Source: Sordariomycetes sp. S80-01Y
Lineage: Eukaryota; Ascomycota; Sordariomycetes
Length of the DNA stretch: 64,000 bases
Assembly: GCA_037042185.1 (NCBI GenBank)
Contig: JAXQJY010000032.1
Coordinates: forward strand, 434,001 to 498,000
Reading direction: 5' to 3'
Positions 1 to 12,227 of this stretch are shown here, one piece after another; positions within the stretch are counted from its first letter, which is position 1, and every line of letters begins with the position of its first letter. The notes below the pieces were generated by a model. It was not told where the DNA came from. It did no database searches and saw only the letters and a list, made by a program, of their open reading frames with translations. The translations under genes were made by a program, and so were the position numbers.

Positions 1-3000
1 TGAAGGATGCTTTCACTCGGGACAGGCTTACAATGGAGAAGGACGTTCTGTGTTTTGAAATGGAAGCAGCAGGGCTGATGAACAACTTTCCTTGTCTTGT
101 TATTCGCGGTATATGCGATTACGCGGACTCGCATAAGAATGAGGAGTGGCAAGGATACGCAGCGATGGCGGCGGCCGCGTACGCGAAAGATCTTTTATGT
201 CGGATCCTCCCTAGTAGGGTTGAGAATGAAAAGAGGATTGGCGATATTCTCTCAAGCGGTTAGTCCCGAGCATTCGAGTCCATAGGGCGTTTCTCATAAT
301 GTATTAGTTCTTGACACTACAGCCAGTATTGAGGCTAAAGTCGAAACGATGTCGTTAAAGTTAGTCACAAAGGAGGGCCTTGACATCCTTGATTGGATTA
401 CGCCAGCGGAATACGGCCGTCAGCATAGTGACTACATTTCTCGGCGGCAGGACGGTACCGGTCAGTGGCTTCTGAACTCAAATGAGTTCCAGGAATGGGT
501 AGAAAGCGGCAAGCAGACTTTGTTCTGTCCAGGTATCCCCGGTGCGGGGAAGACGATTCTCACGTCGATCGTGGTTGAAAATCTGCTTACACGGTTTAAG
601 AACAAACAGAGTGTTGGCATTGCCTATGTCTATTGTAACTTCCGATCGCAAGACCAACAGAGGGCCGAAGACCTCCTCGCAAGCCTGCTCAAGCAGCTGA
701 TTCAGGGTCGGCCCTCTCTGCCGGAAAGCGTGAAATCCCTCCACGACAAGCATAAGTATAGACATACGCGACCGTCATTCGACGAATTATCGCGAACTCT
801 CCAGTCTGTAGCTGGATTATATTCGAGAGTCTTCATCATCGTCGATGCACTTGACGAATGCCGAGCAACTGATGGGTCCCGGTTGAGATTTCTGACAGAG
901 ACCTTGGCTCTCCAATCAAGGCATGGGGTAAACATCTTTACAACTTCGAGATTTATCCCAGAGGTCACGGAGAAGTTTAAAAATAGTATATCCTTGGAGA
1001 TTCGTGCCAGCAGCGAAGATGTGGGACGGTACCTGGATAGCCATATGTATCGACTGCCTGGTTTCGTTCGTCGCAGTCCGGATCTGCAGGATGAGATCAA
1101 GACTGCTATCGTGGAATCGGTGCAGGGAATGTCTGTCGCCTTCTATCCTGTATTGCGCTGGACGCTAATGTGTTCTTAGGTTCCTCCTTGCGCAGCTTCA
1201 TCTTGACTCGCTAGTTGGAAAAACATCGGCCAAGTCCGTCCGAGCTACTCTTTCGAAACTCCCAACTGGGTCGGAGGCATGCGACCACGCATACGAGAAA
1301 GCAATGGAACGAATCGAAGGCCAGGTCAAAGACCAGGAAGAGCTTGCCAAGCAAGTTATATCGTGGATCACGTGCGCAAAGAGACCACTCGCCAGAACGG
1401 AACTTCAGACCGCACTTGCGGTGGAAGCCGGGGACTCTGAGCTCGACGAAGAAAGCATCCCAGAAGTCGAAGACATGGTCTCGGTGTGTGCTGGCCTAGT
1501 CACAGTGGACGAAGAAAGCAACATTATCCGATTAGTGCACTACACGACGCAAGAATACTTCGAGCGGGCACAGGGGCAATGGTTCCCGAGTGCTGAGACC
1601 CATATCACAACAATTTGTGTTACCTACCTCTCATTTAGCGTCTTTGGGGCAGGATTCTGTCTAGGGGACAACGAGTTCGAGGACCGGTTAAGGTCAAATA
1701 TCCTCTACGATTACGCCGCACACAATTGGGGACACCATGCCCATCGGGCTTCGACATGTGAGAGGGTCGTGGAATTTCTTAGGAAAAAGGCTGAAGTTGA
1801 GGCATCGAGTCAGGTATTGATAGCCGTTAGGCGGTACCCATACCATCGAAGTTACAGCCAGGAAGCTCCAAAGCAAATGACGGGGCTACACCTAGCGGCA
1901 TACTTTGGGCTTCAGGAGCCAGCGACTGCCCTCCTTAACCACGGCTTGAGCCCGGATTTGAAAGATAGCTATGGTCGAACGCCGCTGTCCAGGGCCGCCG
2001 AGAGGGGCCACAAGGCTATCATCAAGCTACTGCTCGATACAGGCAAGGTCGAAGCTGATTCGAGGGATTACTTAAGTCGGACGCCACTGTCGTGGGCTGC
2101 GAGGAATGGGCACGAGGCTGTTGTTAAGCTACTGCTTGATACAGGCAAGGTCGAGGCTGATTTGAAAGATAGCGAGTATGGGCAGACGCCGCTATGGTGG
2201 GCTGCCAGGAATGGGCACGAGGCTGTTGTTAAGCTACTGCTTGACACAGGCAAGGTCGAGGCTGATTTAAGAGATCAGTTAAGTCAGACGCCGCTATCGT
2301 GGGCTGCGAGGAATGGGCACGAGGCTATTGTCAAGCTACTGCTTGATACGGGTAAAGTCGAGGCTGATTTGAAAGATAGCGAGAATGGGCAGACGCCGCT
2401 ATCGTGGGCTGCGAGGAATGGGCACGAGGCTGTTGTTAAGCTACTGCTTGACACAGGCAAGGTCGAGGCTGATTCAAGAGATGATTCAAGTCAGACGCCG
2501 CTATCGTGGGCTGCCGAAAATGGGCACGAGGCTGTTGTTAAGCTACTGCTTGACACAGGCAAGGTCGAGGCTGATTCAAGGGATACGTTAAGTCAGACGC
2601 CGCTATGGTGGGCTGCCGACAATGGGCACGAGGCTGTTGTTAAGCTACTGCTTAACACGGGCAAAGTCGAGGCTGATTCAAGGGATACGTTAAGTCAGAC
2701 GCCGCTATCGTGGGCTGCCGACAATGGGCACGAGGCTGTTGTTAAGCTACTACTTAATACAGGCAAGGTCGAGGCTGATTTGAAAGATAGCGAGTATGGG
2801 CAGACGCCGCTATCGTGGGCTGCCAGGAATGGGCACGAGGCTGTTGTTAAGCTACTGCTTGACACAGGCAAGGTCGAGGCTGATTTAAGAGATCAGTTAA
2901 GTCAGACGCCGCTATCGTGGGCTGCGAGGAATGGGCACGAGGCTGTTGTTAAGCTACTGCTTAACACAGGCAAAGTCGAGGCTGATTCAAGGGATAACTA

Positions 3001-4465
3001 TTTTGGGCAGACGCCGCTATCGTGGGCTGCCGAAAATGGGCACGAGGCTGTTGTTAAGCTACTGCTTGACACAGGCAAGGTCGAGGCTGATTCAAGAGAT
3101 CAGTCAAGTCAGACGCCGCTATCGTGGGCTGCGAGGAATGGGCACGAGGCTGTTGTTAAGCTACTGCTTAACACAGGCAAGGTCGAGGCTGATTCAAGAG
3201 ATAAGTCAAGTCAGACGTCGCTATGGTGGGCTGCCGAACATGGGCGCGAGGCTGTTGTTAAGCTACTGCTTGATATAGGCAAGGTCGAGGCTGATTTGAA
3301 AGATAGCGAGAATGGGCAGACGCCGCTATCGTGTGCTGCCAGGAATGGGCACGAGGCTGTTGTTAAGCTACTGCTTAACACAGGCAAGGTCGAGGCTGAT
3401 TCAAGAGATAAGTTAAGTCAGACGCCGCTATTGTGGGCTGCCGAAAAGGGGCATGAGGCTATTGTCAAGCTACTGCTTGATACGGGTAAAGTCGAGGCTG
3501 ATTTGAAAGATAGCGAGAATGGGCAGACGCCGCTATCGTGGGCTGCGAGGAATGGGCATGAGGCTGTTATTAAGCTACTGCTTGACACAGGCAAGGTCGA
3601 GGCTGATTCAAGAGATAATTCAAGTCAGACGCCGCTATCGTGGGCTGCCGAAAATGGGCACGAGGCTGTTGTTAAGCTACTGCTTGACACAGGCAAGGTC
3701 GAGGCTGATTTAAGAGATAAGTCAAGTCAGACGCCGCTATTGTGGGCTGCCGAAAAGGGGCACGAGGCTATTGTCAAGCTACTGCTTGATACGGGCAAAG
3801 TCGAGGCTGATTTGAAAGATAGCGAGAATGGGCAGACGCCGCTATCGTGGGCTGCCGGGAATGGGCACGAGGCTGTTGTTAAGATACTGCTTGACACAGG
3901 CGAAGTCGAGGCTGATGCGAGGAACAACTATGGGCAGACGCCGCTATGGTGTGCTGCCGAAAATGGGCACGAGGCTGTTGTTAAGATACTGCTTAACACA
4001 GGCAAAGTCGAGGCTGATGCGAGGAACAACTATGGGCAGACGCCGCTATGGTGTGCTGCCGAAAATGGGCACGAGGCTGTTGTTAAGCTGCTGCTTGACA
4101 CAGGCAATGTCGAGGCTGATTCGAGGAACAACTATGGGCAGACGCCGCTATGGTGTGCTGCCGAAAATGGGCACGAGGCTGTTGTTAAGCTGCTGCTTGA
4201 CACAGGCAATGTCGAGGCTGATTCGAGGGATAACAACTATGGGCAGACGCCGCTATCGTGGGCTGCCGAGAATGGGCATGAGGCTGTTGTTAAGCTGCTG
4301 CTCGAGAAACATGCCCACCTTGACGCAGTGGACAATTGTGGGCTAACTGCCCTTCAACGAGCAGCATTTACTGGCCATCAATCTATGGAGAACCTTTTAA
4401 TATCAAAAGGTGGTTCGATACCCGATGACTTTTATGGTCTTCAGGCATTATTTCAATACCTTTAA
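1..4465 (+). CDS. NLR receptor PNP-NACHT-ankyrin, 5' end outside window
   Basis: This is a STAND/NLR receptor cut by the left window edge; the frame is open from base 3. Exon 1 (1-258) is the end of a PNP_UDP nucleoside-phosphorylase domain ([22 protein letters not shown]). A 64-nt intron (259-322) and a 49-nt intron (1131-1179, branch GCTAAT) restore one continuous frame. Exon 2 is the NACHT domain, with Walker A GIPGAGKT near 532-555, Walker [11 protein letters not shown] near 835-865 and a TTSR sensor near 940. Exon 3 (1180-4465) carries a helical linker and about 25 ankyrin repeats. Known of the family: fungal NLRs of this build are linked to non-self recognition, with the N-terminal domain as effector and the repeats as sensor. 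The visible part has no stop or frameshift, so the gene looks intact. The particular ligand is unknown. Confidence 0.93.
1976..4305 (+). repeat. Array of about 23 near-identical ankyrin repeats
   Basis: Units of 34-35 codons (102-105 bp) repeat head to tail inside the NLR exon. The core [18 protein letters not shown] is almost invariant. Variation is concentrated at the two residues after TPL (S/W/L then W/C), the residue after AA (R/E/D/G), D/N before TG, S/L/A after EAD, and the 3-5 residue inter-repeat tip (QLS, KSS, SENG, SEYG, NNYG and others). Synonymous sites are also nearly identical, which indicates recent concerted evolution rather than only protein-level constraint. The flanking repeats, before 1976 and after 4305, are much more diverged. 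Confidence 0.93.
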
Positions 4466-5073
4466 ATAAAGGCATACAATCGATTCCCACGCGTCAAAAT
4501 TCGACACAGATAACGAGCACGGTGATGGCCTCTCATGGAAAACAAATTCGGTTATAGGTGGGGGGGGGGGGGGGTTTAGTAGGATTGATACTGCAAAATA
4601 GCTTGTCTGGGGAGCACTTTATTCGACAGCCACGAGAAAGCCACACGTGATCCGAGATTGGAGTCTCGCGTCCTCAAATGCTCAGCTAGATCTTCTGTCG
4701 CGTACCGTTCGTGATGAGCAGGCGACAAGTTCGGCTACTCATTGTCGCTCAAATCTTTCCATCCTAGAGACTTGTCGAGGACGATATTCTGAACATGATG
4801 CGCGCTATAGCTAATAGGTTTGGAGCCACTGTATGAAGTATGAAGGTTGAAGATGGCAGAGATTGGCAGAGAGGTAAATGGATTGGCACCGGTACTTTGA
4901 CTAAACCTTGCTGCCTAGTGAAAGCTCAAGGTCTGAGTTACGGCTCAACACAATGTTCAACGAGCCCCATACACAAACCGTGGATTCACACACAAGGCAA
5001 AAAAGGGCGTTTTTGAAAGTATGACACGTTTATGAACCAACTGTAGTCAGTTTAGTGTTATTTTACTCTGATC
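4466..5073. other. Intergenic between convergent NLR and DUF3723 genes
   Basis: No gene is seen. It contains a 15-base G homopolymer at 4560-4574. The two neighbouring genes converge here, so the region holds only their 3' ends. Confidence 0.7.
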
Positions 5074-7371
5074 TTATAACTGCTCTTCCCCCACGGGGAA
5101 GCCTTTCGCCTCAAGGGGGCCGATGCCCACGACGCCATCGTCCAGGTCCGGACAGTCTCCGATAACTGTTCCCCGCCCATCACTCCGGTAAAGGCTCAAA
5201 CTTTTATCCCTGTTCTCCTCCATTATCGTTTGTGCATGATGTTGAACCGAACTACGGCGGCATCGCTTCACCCATTTCCATTGCCCCTTGACTTGAATGA
5301 AAATCTTCATCTCCTGCTGGTCCCGATTAAGGCAGACCAGCTGGCTGTTAGTATTTGGCACGACCATACTCTGCTCAGACAGCTGTCTAGAGAGGACCGT
5401 GGCGGTAGGTGATCCATTCTGGCTTTGCGCGCCAGCATCTGGCTCGTTAACTTTTTGCTTCTTCTTCTTCTTGTCCTTCTTCTTTTGCTTTTTTAAATCC
5501 TTCTTCTTCTTTCTTTCCTGAAGCTTAAGCTCCAAGTGCGACTTTTCTGCAAAGGGTTCAACGTCTCTCATCTCTTCGTTGCTGTCGGGGCCCCCGCTTC
5601 TGGTCTCGACTGGGCTTGCATCTGCCATTACTGACTCTATATTCAAAGGCACGTATTCCATATCGGTAGCACTGTGATCGCCCCAAAATGCATGATAAAC
5701 TGATCGCCGCACGAAAAGAGATGTTATGCTGACATTCTTCTGCATGTCGCATGAGAAATAATCCTTCACGAGGCAGTAGCGGTCCCCCTCGTATGCTCGA
5801 GAGTACTGACGCCCGCAACGCCGAACGATAGGTTCTCCCTTCGTAGAACAGGTGAGCTCAGCGTTGAGCTGCTTAGGCTGTCTTTTTCTTGCTTTGTTGA
5901 AAGCCGTTGTGATATGGCTTAGCAGGGCATCGAAAGATGAGGAATCGTATTCGAAGATCGCCGCGTTGCGGGCGCTCAGCAACGCTCGCTTAGCTTCTTC
6001 TTTATCAGGGTCCACGGTCAGGATCCGGGATATTTCCGCAGATTGAAACCCGAGCCTTTCGGCTTCTCTTGCAAGGTCGTTCCAAGCCCTCCCGTCATAG
6101 CTTCGTGGCTCCATCTTGACCTCATCCTCTTCGAGCAGGAGATACTCCCCGGAGAGCTCGACGAGATCTCGCATAATATGGAGAATCAGCAGCCGGATGC
6201 TGTTGCGAAAGCTACGCTGTATGTTTTGAGGATCATATGCGTGGGTAGAAAAGCCCTCGAAGGCAGATTGCTCAACAGTCCACGCCACAAGACCTTCACC
6301 GACAATTAGCCTTTTCAACACACCAATACACTGGCGCAGGTATTTGAAATCTTGCTGAAGGATATACATGGATGGTATGAGAGTAGGGATCTGTCGCGCG
6401 CGTTGTAGTATTTCCTCCCTCTCGGCTCTGTCTGTTACCCTCTTAAGGACTTTGTTGCCTCTAACAACGGATGTGATGTGCTCGTCATCAATCTGCGACA
6501 TGCCGGGTGCACGTAATTGAAATTCTTTTACAGATTCCCAATCTACATGCTCGAGTCGGTCCTTGCCCATGATGAAGCTCCATGTATCGAGGATATGCTT
6601 AGAATAGCATAAGATCCGCTCCGCTGCTATCGTCAGCCAAGCGACGCGTGGAACAATAAGATCATACCTCAGGACATTTGGCGGCCATGATTTCAGGCAA
6701 AGTGCCGATCTGGAACCCATCTCGCGTTCCTGGAATCTCAAGCAGAATATTGCTATAGGCTGGGGCGAGTTGTGCGTTATTATTCAAGAGCCTTCTCAAA
6801 ATGCCTTGCTTGCTTTTGCTAAGCCTTGTCCACCAGCGGTTTTCGCGGACTGGATCCATCCGCCGGTAGTTACAGATCTTGGCGTAGATGTGCCCATCCG
6901 AATGATGGGCCGCATTATCGAAATCCTCGCTTAATATTCCGAAGGCGTCCGGCGAAAGATCTTACGTATGTCAGTAGCAAGTATCGTCTCCTCTCGGGTC
7001 AGAAGCTTACCCACATACAGCTCAATCGTCCACCAACTATCAGGCGGGTTAAGTTCTTCGAGCGCTCTGACTCGGCTGATTCCGTAGATGCATCGTATAA
7101 AGGCTCCTTGAGGGAGGAATAACGTAGGAGGATTCTCTCTGTTGTGAAGGCTATCTCTGGTTAAGTTGGAGCGACTCAAGGCTGCTGAAAGGGAAGCTTG
7201 TGTGATATCCCCTGGAATTTGATGATTTGGGTTTTCACGGTCGCATCCCTCTTTTTTGAAGATACGTTTGAGGCGCTCGACCTTCTTTGGATGAGCACTG
7301 CCATCGGCTGGTGCGAAGTTTGGATAAAAGACAAGCGAGGTAGACGGGACCTTCACCACACCACAAAACTG
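5074..7371 (-). CDS. DUF3723 family protein, 5' end unresolved
   Basis: This fungal protein of unknown function is recognised as DUF3723 from its domain order. An N-terminal block has PADG, HPKKVERLKRIF and EGCDRENP, followed by SWWTIELYV, SDGHIYAKI, RWWTRLSKSKQ, IPGTRDGFQIGTL and DTWSFIMG. Three open segments in different frames are joined by a 50-nt intron (6961-7010, donor GTAAGC) and a 49-nt intron (6619-6667, donor GTATGA, branch CTGAC, acceptor CGGAG), giving continuous family-like sequence across both joints. The C-terminus contains a Lys-rich tract (about 5450-5525). No ATG suits the N-terminus: the frame stays open to 7608 but passes into sequence that codes on the other strand, so the 5' exon is missing, spliced away or truncated near 7371. 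DUF3723 genes are often found as Starship-type cargo; their molecular role is unknown. Confidence 0.8.
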
Positions 7372-7383
7372 CGCGGCCCTCGT

Positions 7384-7596
7384 GGTGATGGCGGCGGCGG
7401 TATTAGCAGTTTTATGGGAGGCGGCAGCAAGAACATGAGGATGGCATATGGCATGGCCGGTACCGGAGAAGCGGTTGGCCGGAACACGATCCCCCTCGTG
7501 GGAGAATTCACCGACTTCTCCTACGACATGTCCAGCTACCTGCGAGACACGGGGCGCGCCGGCTCCCAGTTCTTCCAGACGACGGGCCATAGATAA
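7384..7596 (+). pseudogene. 3' fragment of an unidentified gene
   Basis: On the plus strand a Gly-rich segment followed by a well-formed C-terminus (FMGGGSKN, AYGMAGTGEAVGRNT, GEFTDFSYDMSSYLRD, GSQFF) ends at TAA 7594-7596. Codon third positions are strongly G/C, unlike the antisense reading, so this strand is the likely coding one. There is no start or upstream domain: the plus-strand sequence before 7380 is antisense to the DUF3723 exon. I do not recognise the family. It looks like the last 65 or so codons of a gene whose remainder was lost. Confidence 0.45.
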
Positions 7597-8396
<800 letters not shown>

Positions 8397-9288
8397 ACGA
8401 CCGTAACGACTCCAGAGTTGCTATTATTTGTGCGCTCCCGCTCGAATACGATGCCGTGTCTTATATACTCGAATGAGTTCTGGGACGAAGACAATACAGG
8501 CGCGCTAATGGCGATCCGAACAGCTACACTACTGGTCGTACTGGGGATCATAATGTTGTCTTAGCTCTGTTACCGCACAAGGGAAAGGCTAACGCCGCGA
8601 GCGCGGCCGTCAGCCTACGATCCAGTTACTCTTAGATAGGGCTCGCCCTGCTGGTTGGTGTTTGCGGTGGAGTACCGCGGCACGACCATGGCGAGGTCTT
8701 CTTGGGTGACGTAGTGATCAGTCGGACGGTCGTCCAGGATCTGGGCCGCCAGTATACGGACAGATTCGTGCGGAAGAGCACGATTGAAGACAGCCTCGCC
8801 CGTTCCAACAAAGATATCCGTAATTTGGTGGCTACATTTCAAACGGATCGTGGCCAAGATAGGCTCCACGACCGGTCCGCTCATTTCCTCAATCTGCTTC
8901 AGAGCAAAGTCAACGATACCAGGCGGGGGAAAATACGACTACCCTGGAGCACTTCATGATCAGCTCTTCGGACCGAAACATCGTCATAGGCACTACTCGT
9001 CAGCGATTTGCATCTGCCGTGATTATTCTGGTCCCTCTGATCCGATTGCGACGAAGCTTTGAGTTCGCCGTGCGCAACTTTGGGATGTAGTGGTGGGGAG
9101 GCTTCGAACGTGGCGCGGAATCGGGCCCACGCAGAACCTAATTACCAAGACCATTCACCACAATCACAAATCCACGTTGGAGTCGTCACGTCTGGTGACC
9201 TAAATGAGGATGGTGGTGGAGTTTTTGGCGCAGAAGCTGGTGCTCTCCCCTGGCCCCTGGACGTATAGATCGTAATTAGCTTGGAGCT
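8397..9288 (+). pseudogene. Nucleoside phosphorylase (PNP_UDP) domain relic of an NLR
   Basis: Successive fragments in shifting frames reconstruct, by order only, most of a fungal NLR-type PNP_UDP domain. They are VAIICALPLEYDAVS (about 8418-8462), FWDED, TGDHNVVLALLPHKGKANAASA (about 8545-8610), LALLVGVCGGVPR (about 8640-8680), LGDVVISRTVVQ (8705 on), RFVRK, NKDIRNLVATFQTDRGQDRL (about 8810-8865), a HRHYSSAICICRD block near 8985-9025, and a final IHVGVVTSGD (9171-9204). Stops and frame changes separate the pieces. The C-terminal third of the domain and any NACHT or repeat part are missing. Such domains are the N-terminal effector part of NLRs like the one at the left edge, so this is a dead, truncated relative. 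Confidence 0.85.
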
Positions 9289-9441
9289 TGGGGTGTGTCA
9301 CTCCTTTGCTGGCCCGTGCGAGGCCAATGCTCGTATCCAATGCTGACCAGGCTCGATACTGTCGATGCCGTCATTAACAACATCTTCATTTACTGCAGCT
9401 GCAAATAAATTTACTGATATATTTCCATCTCTGCCAGGTCT

Positions 9442-11370
9442 TTACGCTGGCACTAAGAAAGGCTTAAACTCTGGTAGTAAATCAGGATCTGACAGCAACT
9501 TCGTATGCCTCGGCTCAGGCGCTGGAAACGGATTCGTCAGTATTCGCGGGTCAATACCGAAATACTCATCATCGCTCTCATCCTCATCACCGCTACTCTC
9601 TTCCTCTTCCCTCTTCGTCGCCTCTTCCTCATCAAGATCCCTCGCATTTTCTCCCGTCTCACGCAACTCCTCCGCCGGCCTCCTCGACTGAAGCTTATCG
9701 ATCCATTCCTTATCCTCCGGCCCGAGATCAAGACACACATACGGCGGGTTTAAGTTCTGCCAGTCATCGTACTTGACCCGCGTCTCTTCTGCCTCGTCCC
9801 ACGTTTCCAAGCGGACGGTGCTTTTGCTTCCGTCCCTGTGGCTAAGGAGAATCGCAGTCATTGGGGAGGAGATGTTACGAATCTCGTTGCTGATGTAGTC
9901 TAGTGGTCCACCGTGTCGTAGAAGAACTTCAACGCTCTCCAGTGATTTGAAAGTGATTGCCGAAGCGAGCGCTGTAGGTCCTGTTGCATATAGTCCGCTA
10001 CCTAGATGAATGTCCGCACCGTACTGATCCAACAAGAGCCGAACAACCTCGGGCTTTTCATTCCCGGCAGCCATGTATAGCGGCTTCGTTCCAGGTGGCA
10101 TACGATGCTTGTTCGGATCAGCGCCATACTTCTCAATCAGCAAACGGACGCATTGGACTGAGCCCGCCTCGGCAGCCTTGTCGAGAAGGTGTTGGAGATT
10201 GAGGTTTTGATCTTTCGGTCGCTTGTCGAGGGACATTGTGTCATGTTCCACTATTCCCAGACTGTTGATGAACTCGAATTTTGAAACCATGTCCTTCATG
10301 ACGGCTTCATAAGCTCCCCATGTATATTGCTTGCGAAGATCATCTGGGATCTTGAATGGCAGAATATTCCCATCAAGATCAGTCGGATACTGGTAGCTGA
10401 GCAGTAACTGCATGGACTCCAGTTGACCGTCTGTGATAGCTGCCGGGATAGCTTTCAGGATGGCCTTGAGCTGGCTTTCCGTAAGCAGTTCTTCTTTGGT
10501 CTTTCCATCGGCCGCTTCAGTCGGGTATCCGCCTCGCTCAAGGAGTAGCTTCAAAGCTTCGAAGCCTTTAGGATGGCCTGCGGCAAATCTGATACAATTT
10601 GCCGTGACCTCGGGGGTTCTTCGCTGTGTCTTGACACCGTCCCCTCCTGCCGACTCTCGGATGGGATGATCCAATAGCATTCTGAGAACCTCAGCATTGG
10701 CAAAAGCGGCAGCGAACTCAAGCGCGTCCACATCCGGGTAAGGCCCTACAAAGTCCTCATGATAGGTGTCCGGGTTCGTCCTCAGTGTCGGATCAGCTCC
10801 CTTCTCAAGAAGGTAGGCCACCAACTCCGGCTCATCCGAGCCTCGCATGAGAGGCGTATGACCAAACGCATCACGACAGTCAACAGGAACCTTTCCCTCA
10901 TCAATGAGGAGCTTCACACAGCCAGTGTGTTTGGAGGCAGCCGCCGTGTGAATCGGCGCCACAAAAATGTCATCCACATCCAGCGGTTCGCCTTGATCCT
11001 TGGCCTCCTGGATCGCATTCTCCTCTTCCTCGGTTCGAGGCGCGTCTTGGAACTCTGGATGCAGCCTCATACTCGTCTCGATGAAGCAACGCACCATTGC
11101 CTCGTCACCTCGATCCGCTACAGTATTGAGCATAAGACGCCTGTGCATCTGCTTGGGATAAGCGGCAATCACCTCCTTGAGCTTTGCCACCCGCGCATCC
11201 GTGCCTTTGGTAAACCATAACTTTGCTTGTTGAAGAGGGTCTCGCCCGAGTTGGTCGTAGTACTCGTAGTCCTCCAGCCAGAGACGGTGACCTGCCGGCG
11301 CAACTGAGATCGCCATGCCTGGCGCCGGCTCCGGCAGTGTAGGCTTAGGGGGAGGCCGGACCTTGACCAT
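9442..11370 (-). CDS. Ankyrin-repeat protein, 642 aa
   Basis: A single uninterrupted frame starts at ATG 11370. The protein has a Pro-rich N-terminus and then dispersed ankyrin repeats, including IHTAAASKHTGCVKLLIDEG, FGHTPLM with LVAYLLEKGADP, ALEFAAAFANAEVLRMLLDH, and later RLLIEKYGADPNK, PLYMAAGNEKPEVVRLLLDQYGADIH and SLESVEVLLRHGG. The last 100 residues are acidic (DLDEEEATKREEEE, SSGDEDESDDEYFG). The repeats are diverged from each other, unlike the NLR array. No catalytic domain, signal peptide or membrane segment is seen. It probably acts as a cytosolic or nuclear protein-binding scaffold, partner unknown. Confidence 0.85.
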   Translation of the reverse strand: MVKVRPPPKPTLPEPAPGMAISVAPAGHRLWLEDYEYYDQLGRDPLQQAKLWFTKGTDARVAKLKEVIAAYPKQMHRRLMLNTVADRGDEAMVRCFIETSMRLHPEFQDAPRTEEEENAIQEAKDQGEPLDVDDIFVAPIHTAAASKHTGCVKLLIDEGKVPVDCRDAFGHTPLMRGSDEPELVAYLLEKGADPTLRTNPDTYHEDFVGPYPDVDALEFAAAFANAEVLRMLLDHPIRESAGGDGVKTQRRTPEVTANCIRFAAGHPKGFEALKLLLERGGYPTEAADGKTKEELLTESQLKAILKAIPAAITDGQLESMQLLLSYQYPTDLDGNILPFKIPDDLRKQYTWGAYEAVMKDMVSKFEFINSLGIVEHDTMSLDKRPKDQNLNLQHLLDKAAEAGSVQCVRLLIEKYGADPNKHRMPPGTKPLYMAAGNEKPEVVRLLLDQYGADIHLGSGLYATGPTALASAITFKSLESVEVLLRHGGPLDYISNEIRNISSPMTAILLSHRDGSKSTVRLETWDEAEETRVKYDDWQNLNPPYVCLDLGPEDKEWIDKLQSRRPAEELRETGENARDLDEEEATKREEEESSGDEDESDDEYFGIDPRILTNPFPAPEPRHTKLLSDPDLLPEFKPFLVPA

Positions 11371-11992
11371 CTTGAGAGAGATCTGTGACTCTCCCTTCAG
11401 ATGAATGATTCAGGGCGCGGATCGAAAAGGGTCAGATTGGCTCGAAAGAAAGCCTGCAACGAAGCTGAACGGCTGAGATATTTTGAGGGATGGAGAACAG
11501 GCAGCAATGCACGTGGGCGGGATGATTCTTGGAGACTGACGGGTCGCCCCGAACCGCGCTAGTTAGGTGGGCGGGCTGTTTATCCAACGGCCAGCTTTGG
11601 GTACAATAGTGTATCTACTGTAGCGGACAGAAGCATGAAGTAAGCGCAACTTGAAGGCGTGTTTTCCGACTCACACTGCTTAGCGCCCAGAAAGTGCACG
11701 GAATGCATAACGCGCTGAGAAGATGGTTGGTATGAGAGTGCAGAGAATGAATGACGTCACACTCACCACCAAATCGCGCATCATGTACGGAGAGTGCAGA
11801 GGGTGTAGAGGGTGCAGAGGATGCAGAGAGTAGTAGTAGTAGTAGTCTATGCCCCGTGTTGTGCATTAGGAATTGAGCTGTCGGGTCAGCACACTAGCCG
11901 TTTTGGTAGCGGTGATTTTCAAGTGGCCAATCAGAATTTAGCGGTCATTCGACTTGCCTGGTTGGGATTATCCGGCTAGCTAATTAGAATTT
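11371..11992. other. Intergenic upstream of ankyrin gene
   Basis: No gene. It should contain the promoter of the minus-strand ankyrin gene. A simple-repeat block lies at 11791-11846, and the right end is the start of an LTR. Confidence 0.6.
11791..11846. repeat. Minisatellite plus (AGT)n microsatellite
   Basis: About four tandem copies of a 9-bp GGTGCAGAG-like unit (11791-11828) run into about six AGT triplets (11829-11846). Confidence 0.85.
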
Positions 11993-12227
11993 TGTCAGGA
12001 ACTTCGCATGGTCCTAGCAGTGATCCCCCTGCGACTGGTCCCACGGCAGGGTCACGTGTGCCCATGTATAAGAAGGCTGCCCATGGGCCTCAGCAACATA
12101 GAACCTCCAGAGATTAATACAGTCACTAGTCACACCCTAGCTATTATCCTGCTACAACGCTGCGACCTAGCAGCGAGCCCCAGCTAGTTACACCTCCTCA
12201 CTCTCTTCAACAACCCAGGTCCTGACG
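11993..12227 (+). mobile_element. LTR of a retrotransposon, solo copy
   Basis: The 235-bp segment begins TGTCAGGA and ends TCCTGACG, near-perfect short inverted termini of an LTR. A TATA-like TATAAGAAGG lies inside at about 12066. A second copy on the opposite strand (18819-19051) matches strongly over the 3' half and at both termini, which fixes the ends. No gag/pol sequence or second same-strand LTR is nearby and no clear target-site duplication is seen, so it is a solo or remnant LTR. Confidence 0.8.

Noticed and set aside
3828-4346. 172-codon repetitive frame within the NLR
   Set aside because: Alternate frame of the ankyrin repeats; it repeats only because the DNA repeats.
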